Of a stretch of DNA of 64,000 nucleotides, positions 1-13,100 are shown piece after piece. The stretch's first letter is position 1, and the number at the start of each line of letters is the position of its first letter. The DNA comes from Calonectria ilicicola (lineage: Eukaryota; Ascomycota; Sordariomycetes; Hypocreales; Nectriaceae), in NCBI GenBank assembly GCA_020809705.1, contig CP085835.1:2418001-2482000 (forward strand), read 5' to 3'. The position numbers and the translations under genes were made by a program. The notes under the pieces are model-generated. The model made no database searches and was not told the DNA's origin. It saw only the letters and a program-made list of their open reading frames with translations.

Positions 1-3000
1 TACGATATTTCCAATTTCTTCAAAACGGTTTATCCATCTGTTGCCGTCTCGGGTGTGGAGTGGATTGACTCAAGCGTTTTGGCTGCTATTCAAAGCAGTA
101 ACAGTGAGAATGCTCTCACTGGCTCGGCTTCAACCTCATCTGCTGCTTCCACTACCGTTGTATCCTCGACACCCACGGTCTTGTCAGCCTCGTCAACCTC
201 CTCAATCTCATCGGCTTCATCTGCGGCTTCGTCTGCCTCATCTACGTCGTCTTCGCTCAGTGGTTCATCGACAGCCAGCTCCACACCTTCCAGTGTTGGC
301 ACCAGCACGTCGGCTAGCAACACACTGGCGGCTCAATCCTCAAGCAGCTCTACGGCAAGCTCTGCATCGATTAGCGGCTCGTCGACTACTCCAGCGACTG
401 CTTCCAGTGTGGCGTCTTGTCTCCCGTCGTCGATGCCAAGTACCGCTCTAATTGTCGGACCCTCCGGTAACAGCTGCGCTCAATATACTAGCATTGCTGC
501 TGCAATCGCCGCTCTACCTTCGGACAGTACTACCCAGTACATTTACATTCTCGCCGGTACATATACTGAGCAGCCAACTATTTCCCGCGTTGGGCCCGTT
601 ATTTTCCGAGGCGAAACATCCGATACTACATCTTCTTCTGCCAACAAGGTCATCATTACCAACCTTAACGGCAGGTTGTCCAGTGCGGGCAGCTCAAGTT
701 CCACTGCCACGTTCAGTGCAAACAAGTATGAGACAAATTTAATGGCGTTTTATAACATCAATTTTGTAAACTCATATGGCGCTGCTGCAAACTATGTTGC
801 CTTGGCCGTCTATGCAAAGGGTCAAAAGGTTGCCTTTTATGGGTGTAATATCCAGTCCTCTCAGGGAACACTATATATCGACTACGGCAACGTCTTCTTC
901 AGTGGTGGCAGAATTGAAGGCACAACAGACTTCGTCTGGGGTCAAGGAGCAGCCTACATTCACAATTCAATCATTGTCACTGATGGAACCAACAGTGGAC
1001 AGACAATTGCCGCTCAAAAGTACCAAAACACCTACGGAAAATCACAATTCGTCTTTAACCAGTGTGCTATTGTGCCTCAAAGCTCTTCGGTCCCCCAAAA
1101 GAGCACTTATCTTGGACGAGACTACTCTGTCAACGCCAATGTGGCTTTTGTGAACTCTTACATGGATTCGCACATTGCCTCCGTTGGTTGGTTGATAAGC
1201 ACGCCCTCAACCTTTACTGGAACTTTTGTCGAAGCAAACAATACTGGTACAGGGTCTAGCACATCGTCTCGCTCTTCCAATGCGCAGATGCTGTCTGACA
1301 GTTCAACCTATACTGTCAAGAATATTTTGGGAGATGACAGTTGGATTGATTCATCAGCTGTGGCACCTTTCAGCGGCTGGCCAGATTCCGTGTATTCTAG
1401 CACTTCCACAGCATCCGTGAGTGCAACTTCTACCGTTTCTGGCACCTCTTCTTCCACCGCTTCAGCCACGTCTAGCTCAGTAGCTGAAACACTCACAGTT
1501 GCTCCCACCCCTACTGGAAGCCAATACGGGACCGTATCTTCCGCGATTGCGGCTCTTCCCAATGATGGCAATGCCTATACAATCTATATTCTCGCTGGCA
1601 CCTACGAGGAACAGGTCTCTTTGACCAGACGGGGCAAAGTGACGCTTCGAGGAGAGACTTCTTACGAAAATGACTTCACCGGAAACACTGTACTCATCAA
1701 CTTCAGCGACGGCGTGGACACGAGCGCGGGTCAGGATGAAGAAACACCTATCATTAACTGGAAGAATACCAATGGCGATGGCTTGGCCTTGTACAACCTG
1801 AACTTCACCAACACCTTTAAGCAAACTAGCAACTATGCTGCTCTTGCAGCTGATTTCTATGGTACAAACATGGCTGCATACGGCTGTGCTTTCAAGGGAT
1901 TCCAAGATACGCTCTTGGTCAACCAGGGTGTTCAAGTATTTAGTAACTCCTACATTGAAGGAAGTGTCGATTTTATTTGGGGTTACTCTAAGGCATACTT
2001 CCACCAATGTTATGTCGCTTCCAACACCGCAGGCGCTTGCATCACAGCACAGAACCGTCCCAGTTCTTCATGGGCTGGAGGATTTGTGTTTGACAAGTCT
2101 GTGATTACGTATACGAGCAGCTACGGAAGTACCTTTGGCTCAACCTACCTCGGTCGACCTTGGTCACAGTATGCCATTGCGGTTTACATGAATTCGTATC
2201 TGGATAAGCACATTGCCAGTCAGGGCTGGAACACATGGTCAACCAGCGACCCTCGCACCGCTGTAAGCGATATCAGTCCCATCCCAATCGATTCGGTTAT
2301 TTGCTAACGCTTTTTCTATTTTTAGAATGTTGTGTTTGGAGAATTCAACAATACCGGTCCTGGAAATTGGACGAGTTCTCGTGCCAGTTATGCAACCAGT
2401 TTGACCGAGTCTCAGGCTTCATCGTATTCCTTGTCCAGCTTTATCGGAAGCACGAGCTGGCTTGATATGACTGCATACAACCTTGTCCCAAGCTACAGCT
2501 TGACCCTGACAACTGATGCAACTCCCTCCACCACTACCACAGATGCCCAATGGACACATCCCACGAGTGGCACAACCCCGCCTGCTGGTGCCGTCTTGGT
2601 TTCTGTTGGTGGCAGTGTTGAGGGCTCTTACAGTAACCTTACGGATGCGCTGGCTAGCCTAACTTCGGACTCTTCAACTCAAGTGATTTTCATGTATGCA
2701 GGTACTTATGAGGAGCAGGTTCCAGTTATCAACCGCAACGGTCCTGTTATGATCATTGGATACACAGAGAGTGCCCCCGGTAAAACCTACACCACGAATC
2801 AGGTCATCATTACTCAATCCAGGGGCTTGTCCGTCAGTCCTCTTCCAACAGGACACAGCGATGCCGAAACAGCAACCATTCAGACCGCCAGCACTAGGAT
2901 TGCTATGTACAATATTAACATTATCAACTCAGCCAACTTGGACGGGTCCCAAGCCAGCTATGTCACACTTGCAGCAAGCATCTACGGCAACAAGATTGGC

Positions 3001-6000
3001 TTCTATGGTTGCTCCTTCATCGGATGGCAGGATACTTTGCTCACTGGTGCTACCGCTGGATATCAATACTATGAGAGTTCTTACATTGAAGGCGCCATTG
3101 ATTTCATTTGGGGTTATTCCAAGGCCTACTTCAAGGGTTGCACCATCGGTGCGAAGCGCAAATCGTCAGCGATCACCGCTCAGAGTCGCGCCAGCTCCTC
3201 TGCAATCGGCGGTTACATCTTTGATCAGTGTCTGTTTACCGCGGCTTCAAGCGCCACTATTGATCTGACTCAGAGTGTGTACTTGGGTCGCCCTTACTCT
3301 CAATACGCCTCTGTGGTGGTGAAGAACAGCTACTTGGATGACATCATCCAGCCTGCTGGTTGGAAGATCTGGTCGACATCTGATCCTCGAACAGGTGGTG
3401 TGACCTTTGCTGAGTTCAACAATGACGGTCCTGGAAACTGGGGGAACAACTCGGCCGCCAGACAAGGATTTGGTTATGCTACTCTACTTACTAGCGATAG
3501 CTATCCATTGAGTTCGGTCATGGACACCACCGACTGGATTGACATGACTTATTGGGATCAAATCCAAACACCCCAGGCCACCTCGAGCACGACCACGCCA
3601 ATTACTACCTCTACCTCGTATAACGGCACAATGCCTCCGGATGGAGCTTTCCTGGTTTCCAAGAACGCCATCGAGGGAAAGACTACCTACAGCACCATCC
3701 AAGCAGCTTTGAATGTCCTTCCCGCTTCCAGCAAGACAACCGCTGTCGTTTTCATCTACCCTGGCACGTATAATGAGCAGCTTGTTCTCAACAAGTCTGG
3801 CACGACCATCTTCATGGGTTATTCAACTTCTCCCTCGGACTATTCCAAGAACCAGGTTACTATTACGTACAATAAAGGAATCGATACCCAGTCTACAGCA
3901 TCGAATTCTGACTCAGCTACTGTTTATGCCACTGGCAATTACTTCCAAGCAGTCAACATCAACTTCGCCAACACATACGGCACGACTCAAGAGTAAGTTG
4001 AGTATTCATAGAATCTGACCAATACTGACCACTTTTAGCTACGCATCTCTGGGTTTTGGTGTGAAGAGCAGCAAGTATGCCGGCTTGTATGGTTGCCAGG
4101 TTTACGGAAACCAGGATGCACTGTTGATTAATGGTTACTTTTTCGCCTCTAACTCTTATATTGAGGGCAATATCGACATGATTTGGGGTTCTGGCTCGGG
4201 TTACTTCCTCAACTCGACCATTGCCACTAACCGTGATGGTGTTTCCTTGACTGCAAGCAAGCGTGCTACTGACACCACAGCTGGCGGGTTCGTCTTTGAT
4301 CAATGCAAGATTACGGCTACTAGTGGCGCTTCGTATTCATCCGTATCGCTCGGTCGTCCTTGGAACCAGTATGCCCGCGTCGCTTACATTGAAAGCTACC
4401 TCGGATCCCTTATTGAGGCCACTGGCTGGGACTACTGGACAAAGTCTGACCCCAGAACCGATGGTGTCATTTTCGGCGAAATGGGAAACACTGGCCCCGG
4501 ATCCTCAACATCAAAGCGAGCCTCGTTTGCTACTCAACTAACAGCCAGCAGTGCTGCGCAGTTCCAGTTGAGCTCATTCTTTTCTATTACTTCTTGGATT
4601 AACAGCACACTCATCTATGGCACTCCGTTTGTGGCCTCGGCCGTACCTGTCGCGACTACTACAACACTTGGATCAACCACGACAGGTACCACCACAACCA
4701 CGACGTCTACTCTCAGCACTAGCACAGTCTATACGACAAGTGTGTCCACCTTTAAGGAGACGCTTTTCACAACTATGACCGCTGCGCCGCAAGTGACGGC
4801 TGTCAAAAGCACCGAGATTGTGGATATTGGTACCACTATCACACCCAATCCTATCACGGTGACATCCGTTCAAAAGAGTACCACCACTGTTCTTCAGACT
4901 ATCACAGAGCCTTCCCAGGTGGTCACGCAGAAGTCCACCAATCTGGTCGATGTGGGCACAACAATCACCCCAGACCCGAAGACTGAGACATCTTGGAATA
5001 CTATCAAGGTCTCAGTTACATCTTACACTACCGTCCTTGGCAAGGATTCAACAGTTCGCACCACACTTACAGAGACAGCTTACGTCACTAGCACTCCCAA
5101 GGCGGCTACTGTTACTCAGGTCCAGAGCAGCACGATTCACAGCACCAAAACTTCGAGCGCAAAGGCAGTTACGATCACGAGCACCTCGACGGTTACTTCT
5201 GGCAGCGGTGGAACCACCACGGTTACATCCAAGGCGACAACTTCATATGTGACGCAATTCACCACCTCAACTAAAACTACCAAGAAGACTACTACTCTAT
5301 CTTGTATTTCTGCTCAGAATAAGAGGAGGGCATTGCCCACTGTGGGTCCTCAACCTACTCTTCCTTTAGTTGAGAGATCCTTGGATGCACGTGCGGCAGC
5401 TCAGCCAGTAGTTACAATTACTGTCGCTTCCGTTTACACCAGCATTGTCAAGACGTTCACTGTAACCCTTCCCGGAACCACGATCACGACGGAGATTATT
5501 ACTACAAAGACTACTGGAAAGGCAAGCACTCTGAAGCCATCGACTTCCACCTCCACAATTGTGTCCGAGGCCACCAAATACCAGACCACGACACTACCAG
5601 GCTCCACTTCCACCACTACAGTTGTCACGACGGTATCAACCGGAAAGACGACGACTCTGAAGCCCTCGACAGTGCTTGTGACATCCCAAACCAGCTCCAC
5701 GCAAACCGTCAAGTCTACAGTGTCTCAGGCAGGTCAAACAATCACCTCATCCGCCACAACCACTCGCACAATCACTTCGGTTCTCGACAAGAGCACGGCT
5801 ACTGTTTCCCAGACCAAGGTTGTTACATCTGTTCAGACCACAACCCTGCCTGCCACCACAGTGACCAAGTGGACAACTGTCAGGACGACATTGAAGCCAA
5901 GTGCCACGGTGACACAGCGGTCAACAATTACCAAGACGACCGTGGTCAAGGTGGCTGAATCTACCACGGTCTGGGCCACGCGTACTGCTAAAAACGCCAA

Positions 6001-6019
6001 GGCTTGCCCGACTTCGTAG
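1..6019 (+). CDS. Secreted multi-domain pectin methylesterase (CE8), 5' partial
   Basis: Three exons are visible: 1-2262, 2326-3992 and 4039-6019, with introns of 63 and 46 bp. The frame is open to base 1, so the start lies upstream. About 1969 residues are visible. Four CE8 beta-helix domains lie at about 460-1370, 1490-2500, 2590-3560 and 3640-4610, and the first 54 bases encode the end of an earlier one (same WIDSS ending). Pectin methylesterases remove methyl esters from homogalacturonan outside the cell, using an acid Asp (QDTL), a nucleophile Asp (DFIWG) and an Arg (LGRPW). Domains 2 to 4 keep these residues (domain 4 reads QDAL and DMIWG). Domain 1 reads QGTL and LGRDY, so its acid is lost. 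The tail (4640-6019) is very Thr/Ser rich with internal repeats, as in heavily O-glycosylated linkers; it has no hydrophobic GPI signal. A KRR cluster near 5320 could be a Kex2 site. Confidence 0.9.
2263..2325 (+). other. Intron 1 of the pectin methylesterase gene
   Basis: The donor is GTAAGC, there is a CTAAC branch site at 2304-2308 and the acceptor is TTTTTAG. Removing these 63 bases joins DPRTA to NVVFGEF, a junction that recurs intact in domains 3 and 4 as a Thr/Asp-Gly-Val-x-Phe-Gly/Ala-Glu pattern. Confidence 0.9.
4640..6019 (+). repeat. Thr/Ser-rich degenerate repeats in the pectinesterase tail
   Basis: The C-terminal coding region is low in complexity. Two units of about 19 residues share a VDxGTTITPxP core (near 4820 and 4945), and GKxxTLKPST recurs near 5516, 5641 and, more weakly, 5890. 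Such tails are usual linkers or O-glycosylated stalks in fungal secreted proteins. The repeats lie in frame and do not interrupt the gene. Confidence 0.7.
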
Positions 6020-7212
6020 AGGCGAGAATAAGGAATAAGATGTGGAGATTATTTTCCATATCCGAAAGTTACATGTGAAGACTTTGGATTTAAAATTCTT
6101 GTCATAATTAGATACATACATTGAATAATAATACTGAGAATATTGTCTTCAAAAATGAGTGTCCTGGTTGTAAAATATTGTGAAGCATTATTCAGCAGTT
6201 GCCGCAATTTGCGCTGCCACCAACTCAACTTTCGGCCAGGCTGGAACAAACTATTGATAGAGCTTGCAAACTGGCAAAACAATAGCGCCTCTCGCCTTGC
6301 TTTTTTGTCTCTCTAAAATCACAGGCTCCTTGCCCTAGTGGCTGGTTGGCCTTGGCATTATGGGGACGCTAAACTGTACCAATGAAGTTCTGCATTCAGA
6401 TAAAAAGCCCCACGCGTCATCCCCAACCTCGGGTTAGTGTGGTGGATACCTCACAATCCGGCTGCCTCGGTCACCAGACGCTTGGGTCACTCCGTGCAGG
6501 GTAAATGCATAAATTAAGGTGCTGAAGAAAAAACCATGAATTGTGATGTTTTTTTTTTATATCGACTAAGTTGACGATGGCCTAGGTCTTATAAATTATA
6601 CTATTCACAATTTTGGGTCTCATATAAAACACCAACCTGAAACATCGGCCTGTCGGGAGACTTTCCGTCGGTTGTGTTGCAACCAACATCGTTGGTCAGC
6701 CCGATCCCACTCAAAATGATGTAATTGTTGCGATCGAGGCTGCATGCGTCAGTCTAGTCTGACTGCACTTTTCAGACATTCTGTTCTTGGCCTTCCATTT
6801 CAGGCAATTGATTCTACTTTGCTGACGGCATGTGAACAGTTGAATATCTTGGATAATCACGACCCAACGACTCATGCAACATGATTGGCACAGGCAGAAT
6901 ATGCTGCATACCATGGTTGTCGCGTGCACGCTTGCGACCCAGCCTCTTGTGCGACCCCTGCGAGTGAGATTCTGGACCCCATATCCTAGCTATTAGATAG
7001 CGCCCCTCCGGACTGCCTTGTTGGGCGAATATGCGATGAAAGCCAAGTGAATTACCTGATTTGAACCCATGTCGCGCTCCGGTCCACATAACTGACTGAT
7101 ATAACATACTTGAAGCACCCCGCTCCCAGACCGCTCTGAAGGATTTCTTTCATACATACCTATCATACACACAAGCGACCCATCTACTATCTGATAAGGA
7201 GCGATTGTAAAT
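6020..7212. other. Intergenic, no gene seen
   Basis: No open frame here has recognisable content. The region must hold the 3' end of the pectinesterase transcript and the promoter of the iminopeptidase gene. A T run lies near 6551. A GCCTGTCGG word at 6648-6656 matches one in the NRPS promoter. Confidence 0.6.
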
Positions 7213-8295
7213 ATGCTTTCTTCAAACAAGACCCCAAACAAGACCGAGACCACGATCCTTCGTGAAGGCTCTATCGAATTCCCGGTTCCCTCGGTTTCTC
7301 ACCCCTGCTTTATCTGGTACAAGATATACGGGGCGTGGCCACTGACTTCCTCGGCCAAACCACTGCTGGCTTTGCACGGCGGCCCCGGGTACACCCACGA
7401 CTACCTATTGCCATTGGAGGACCTGTGCAAGCCTCCATTTAGCCGAACTGTCATCTTTTTTGACCAGCTCGGATCAGGAAAATCAACCCATCTGCCGCAA
7501 AAATGCCAGGATTACGACTTTTGGGTCGACCAGCTTTTCCTTGACCAGGTTGCTGCCGTGGTGAAGTACCTAAACCTCCAAAAGGGCTACGACTTATTTG
7601 GCCACTCTTGGGGTGGTATGCTTGCCTCACAATGGGCAACTAAGAACCCACCGGGCCTAAATCGTCTCGTTCTCGCACAGTCTCCTGTTTCGGGTGAATC
7701 GTGGCTGCGAACTCAAAGACGCTTGCGAGAAAACTTGCCTGAACATCATCGGGCTGTTTTGAGTGAGCCGCAGACACTTGAGTCCTCGATCGGGTCAAAG
7801 TATTTAGAAGCTCTTGGGGCGTTCAATCTAAAATACTCTTTAAGGCTTGATCCGACTCCACCCGAGGTTCTAAGAAGCGAGGCAGATATTGAGGCCCATC
7901 GCACTGTCGTCTTGAGCTGGTAAGTGTCCATTCAAATATTAATACTGGCATTTAGTTCTTTACCCAAAGGTTTAGGGTTATATGCTGGGTATTTCTGAAT
8001 ATCGGACATGCTAGTATGCTAACTTTCATCCAGTTTGGGATACGACGATTTTCATTACCAAGGATTTATAGGTACCTGGACCGTCGAAGACGAGGTTCAC
8101 AAAATCAAATGCAAAACATTGGTATACAATGGCACTGACGAGGGAGCTGATGATGAAGCCTCCATTGCTGCTTGGAGGAATGGGTTGTCCGACCACGAAT
8201 ATGTGCGATTCGAGAACTCGGCGCATTTCGCACACTTTGAAGAACGAGAGAAGTTCTTGGACGTAGTCTCAAAGTTTCTTGCCAAGTCCGATTAG
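7213..8295 (+). CDS. Proline iminopeptidase-like alpha/beta hydrolase (S33)
   Basis: Exons 7213-7919 and 8034-8295 flank a 114-bp intron with a GCTAAC branch site, giving 322 residues. HGGPG (residues 55-59) is the oxyanion-hole motif of proline iminopeptidases, and GHSWGG (130-135) carries nucleophile Ser132. Asp271 and His300 (in SAHFAHFEE) complete the likely triad. The family cleaves N-terminal proline or small hydrophobic residues from peptides; fungal members also include esterases and amidases. There is no signal peptide, so it is probably cytosolic. It converges on the 3' end of the giant NRPS with 435 bp between them. That location suggests, but does not prove, a role in the same pathway, such as trimming or hydrolysing a peptide. 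General peptide metabolism is equally possible. Confidence 0.85.
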
Positions 8296-8730
8296 GCTAG
8301 CCGCTGATCCCGAGTGGGTTAATATGAATGAATTAAGATTTGAGAGTGGGACAGTTAGTGGCACTATCCACGAACAACACTCGATGTAGACGTCTTATGA
8401 GGGTCATCTCAGGATGGGAAATTGTAGATATTCTTTTTATTATCAATCGGAAGCAGTCTTAAATGTATCTCCCTTGGAAATTATAAGCTTGAAAATATTT
8501 ATTGCGCTTGTATTTATTTATTTTTGGGCATTAGTCTGTGTTTCATCCCGGTTTCTTAACCATCGTAATTTTAGAGATGCACCATAATCTATGAATTCTC
8601 GAGTCACTGAGAGAAATTAAGAATTGAACATAAGAAAATATATTTTGTTGTTTATCTGAAATAATTGAAAAATCGAGTTCTAATTACAGGCCCTCAGATC
8701 CGTTACTTGTCTCATGAATGATGTGATCCT
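8296..8730. other. Convergent 3' intergenic region
   Basis: This AT-rich stretch lies between the 3' ends of the iminopeptidase gene and the NRPS gene. It presumably holds both polyadenylation regions. I see no gene in it. Confidence 0.6.
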
Positions 8731-10109
8731 TTACTCTGCAAGTTTAATATCAGAAATACATGGTGAGAGGGGTGCCTCTAGACTGGAAAACGCATTTTCT
8801 ATAATCTGGCAAAGCCCACCAAGCAATCGATTCGTCATTTCAGAGGTTGTGATATGAGTATTTGCGAAAAGCCTCAGCTGTAGCTTGTCTCCATTGGGAT
8901 AGGCCATCAGCGATACTGATGAAGGGACAAAGAAGGGGTTCTTATAGTAATCCAGACGGGTAACGCCATCTGCTAATTGTATTTCTGGTTGTTCGTCGAC
9001 GTTTTGATACTGAATGACTGTTTCAAAATCCGAACCAGCGGGCCAGTCAGTGCAGTGTTTTATCATCTCCTTGAAACCCAATGAATCCGCATCGCCTAAG
9101 GAGACAAGCTGGTCCTGGAGAAACTGAAGCAGCTCACTTGGAGTTTGAAGAGACGTCATATTGACACGGATAGGGACAATGTTGAGACACGGTCCAACTA
9201 GTTCGTCGATGCCCTGAATGGCAGAATTTCGTCCTGCTACCACATGACCATACGTGACATCCTTTTCTCCAGTGATGAGGCTAAGAAGTATGGCCCACGC
9301 AGCACTGACCAAAGTTGCAGCGGTAGCTTTGCCCAGGTCTTTGGGGAGCATTGCCTCTGCTTCGACATCAATCTGCTGTGGTTTGGAGTCTTGGGTCCCC
9401 GGATCTGGCCGAATTTTTGATTCTATGCTAGTATGAGACGATCCATGTAGTAACCGACTACAGTACTCGATAGAAGCGGGTCGGCGGGTAGAAGCATATG
9501 AAAGGAACTCGGAGAAATCTGGACCAGATGAGACTTCCTTGTCATAATATCCATCGACAAGGGATTGGAAAATGATTGGCATCGAAACGCCATCATATTG
9601 AGCGTGAGACATGCGCAGTATGAGACGAGTGCCCTTGGATTGATGCCTCAGAAGGAAAAATCCGACTGGAGGGCTAGTAGGTGACAGACTTTGTAAGCTC
9701 TCAAGGCAGAATTTGTCGCAATATTCATCCAAGTCCCCATCAACATCCTCAATGTGCAAGGATACATCGATCTTGCGGAGAACAACCTGCCACCATCTGT
9801 CCATGAGCTGCAAAAAGCAAGCACGTAGAATGGGGAATTTTTCCAGAGTCAGATAAACGCTTTGCTCAAAGCGAGGAAGATCTAAATTGGAACCAAGATC
9901 AAGGTAAATAAAGTTGCAATATTGTCGGAATGCATCACCCGCCACATGGAACTCCTGTGAGTTGGTGAGAGGTAATATATTTGCAATCTCCGTCGGATGG
10001 ATGCCCGTATTCTCATGCAGTGCTTCTATGAGATCGGCCTTCATAACGGGATCGACGAGGATAACATTCTCATACGATTGTATCTGAGCCGACCGTGTGT
10101 GCAGTTGGC
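8731..10109 (-). other. NRPS terminal condensation-like domain (product release)
   Basis: After T6 comes a condensation-fold domain with SHAQYDG (catalytic His7308) and a later GHVVAGRN block; the protein then ends. In fungal macrocyclic NRPSs this C_T domain takes the place of a thioesterase and closes the ring. Here ring closure would use the hydroxyl of the first hydroxy acid, giving a lactone. Confidence 0.8.
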
Positions 10110-13100
10110 TCGCTAGTGACATGAGGGTGTCGAAGCGGAAAATGTCCGCCACCACCAGTTGAATGCCGGATTGACGAGCCAGCGCAACTAATTTCATAGC
10201 GCCCATAGAATCACCACCCAGCTTGAAGAAGTTGTCGTCGAGGCCAATCATAACCGGGTCAAGTCTTAGAATCTTAGACCATAGAGTCTGGACCTTCATC
10301 TCATCTTCGGATACAGGCTGCCGCTTTGGCTGCTGCTCCAGCTCGCTTTCTGTTCCTAGTGTCGCAGCTTGTTCAGCAAGTACTCGACGATCTATCTTGC
10401 CGTTGTTATTTACTGGCATATGGTCCAAAATTGTGATTGTCTTTGGAATCATGTATGAGGGGAGGTGGTCCCGCAGCTTGGCCAAGATCTGTTGCTTCAG
10501 GTTGTTGGCGTGCTTGATTTGATCTACTTCATCACCGTCTTGCTCTCGAACAGAACTGTGGAGTGTGACAAAACTGTCAATGCGAGGTTCGCTTCCTTCT
10601 TCCTGCTTGACAATCGCAATTGCATCATTCACGGAAGCGTGAAGGCGAAGGGCTAGGTCGATCTCGCCAAGCTCGATGCGGCGGCCAAGAACCTTGACCT
10701 GGCCATCAATTCGGCCGACATATTCCAATTCGCCATCTTCGGGGCGCTGCCTCACGTAATCTCCTGAGCGATAAGCCCGAACGTCGCGCCCGTTGATCTT
10801 AACTGTGACGAATCGATTTTTGTCTTGTCTGGAATCCATGTATCCTCTGGCCACGCCGTCTCCTGTGAGCACCAGTTCTCCAATAACGCCACGGGGAACT
10901 AGGCGCTGCTGCGAATCCATGACAAATGTGCTAGTGTTGCTCACAGCACTACCAATTGGGACGCCGTTGACGTACTCCCTGCTGTCAAAAAGAGGGTAAA
11001 GGGTACTGATCGACGTATTTTCTGTGGGACCATAGACATTTAGTACAGTGCCGTCACACATAAGATCTCGTGCTGTATACAAGTCTTGTTGATCGACCCT
11101 TTCTCCTCCGACATAGAGTGTTTTTAGTCCAGTAACCAGCTCGGGACTGTTTATCAGGTACTGCTTGAGGAGAGCCGGTGTGATCATAGTCGCATTGACC
11201 TTGTTTTGAATGAAGGCGTTAGCCATGGCATATGAATCAAGCACCATCATTGTATCAATGCAGATAAGTGTCCCGCCAGTCAAGAGAGCAGTGTATATCT
11301 CCCAGGTTGACATATCAAAAGCCAGGCTGGATATGTGAGCCATGACTACAGGCTTCGTTAGGTGGTCGGCCAAATTGCTATCCTTTGCTAATCGAACAAC
11401 GCCGCGATGTTCAGCCATGACTCCTTTAGGCCGACCAGTTGAGCCTGAGGTAAATATAACATAAGCTAGGCTGGTAGCTGAGGGCTTCACCATATTGGCT
11501 GGCAGTGAGCCTGTATCATCCCTCTGGGACTCTTGTTTTTGGATGTCGGATATGTAATGGAACTCCACGTTTTCCAACTCGGTAGCGGGAATTTGAACAT
11601 CTGAGCCCAAAAGGATAAGGCGTTGGCAGTCGATTGTCGATAGCATTGTATCCATTCGTGCCATTGGAGTTTGTGTATCAAAAGGTAGATATGCTAAATT
11701 AGCCTTCATGACACCAAAGAAGGCAGCGATTGTCTCGCATGATCGATTAGTGAACACGCCGACGAGAGTTTCAGCTGGTAGCGACCGTTTCGACAACCAC
11801 CGAGCAACCAGGTTCGATTGATTATCGAGCTGTGCATACGTGATTTGAGTAGAATTGTCCTTGACCGCAATTCTATCAGGATGCTCAGCGACGTGTCCAT
11901 GGAAAACATCAATCAAACTTGCGTCCCGGGGATATCCGGTCCTATCACTCTCTACCAGTCCGAGGTCATCAATCTCAGGTTCGTTTTCATCTGGCAATGG
12001 CAATAATGCAAGTGATAGGTCTGGGGCTTTAAGACCTTCTTCGAGAACTTTCTGGAATACTGATAGAATGCTTCTGATTGTTGTTGAGTTGTAGAGATCT
12101 GTGGAGAAGACAATTTCGCCATGTAGATTGTCCTTTTGCTGGAAGATGTGGAATTCAAGATCAAATCTTGAAGTTACCGAAAATTTCATCAATTCTGTTT
12201 CGGTGTTTTCGAAATTGAATTGACCGATATCCTCCTGTGCGTGGAGAGCAAAGATGACTTGGACTAGTGGGTGGCGAGACAAGTCCCTGTTGCTATGAAG
12301 TTTTCCAACGATTGCGTCAAACGAGATGTCTTGGTTTTCAAAAGAAGCAACCGAAGTTTCATGAACCTGTTGGACTAATTGTTTAAAGGATTCACCCTCA
12401 AGTTTGATACGCAAACATTGCATATTGACAAAAAAGCCAATAATATTCTTGAGCTCCCACTGGTCTCTATTGGCGTTAACAGTGCCGATTGCAGCATCAC
12501 TGGCATCAGTCATATAGTAATGGGTGGCCCTAAATGCTGCCAAAAGAACAGTGAAAAGGGTTACACCCTGCTGTTTGCAGAATTGGTGCAGTAAGTTATA
12601 AAGATCGCCGCCAATGTCGAGACTTTCTGTTTTAGCTTGGCCAGATAAAGTCGCCGGTCGGGGCTTATCGCAAAGGAACTCTGCCGGTCGGCTTGTTTCC
12701 AGTTGATGAACCCAGTATTCAAGTTGCTTTGTATGATCCTCTGATTGATCCTGCTCCTTTTGCCAGATTGAATAATCGCTATACTGGATTGGCAAAGGGT
12801 CGACTTGCTTGAGGGGGTCTTTGTTGTGCACAGCGGCCGTATAGAAATTCGCCAGCTCCCTTCGAAGCACGTCAAAAGACCATCCATCTGAAATTATATG
12901 GTGCATCACAATGGATAACACATGATCATTTTCCCCAACCTTGAAGATCGAAGCCCTCCATCCTGCTTCTGTTTGCAAGTTAAATGGAGTGGTTCGATCT
13001 GTTTCCAATGCACCCATCAGGTCTTCATTGCCTCCATCAACTTCAACAACCCTCAAAGGCTTCGATCTGAAAGGGTGGACAACTTGAAGATTGGATCCAC

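Noticed and set aside
90..323. Minus-strand open frame opposite the pectinesterase
   Set aside because: It is the shadow of the Ser/Thr-rich coding region and has no independent protein-like content.
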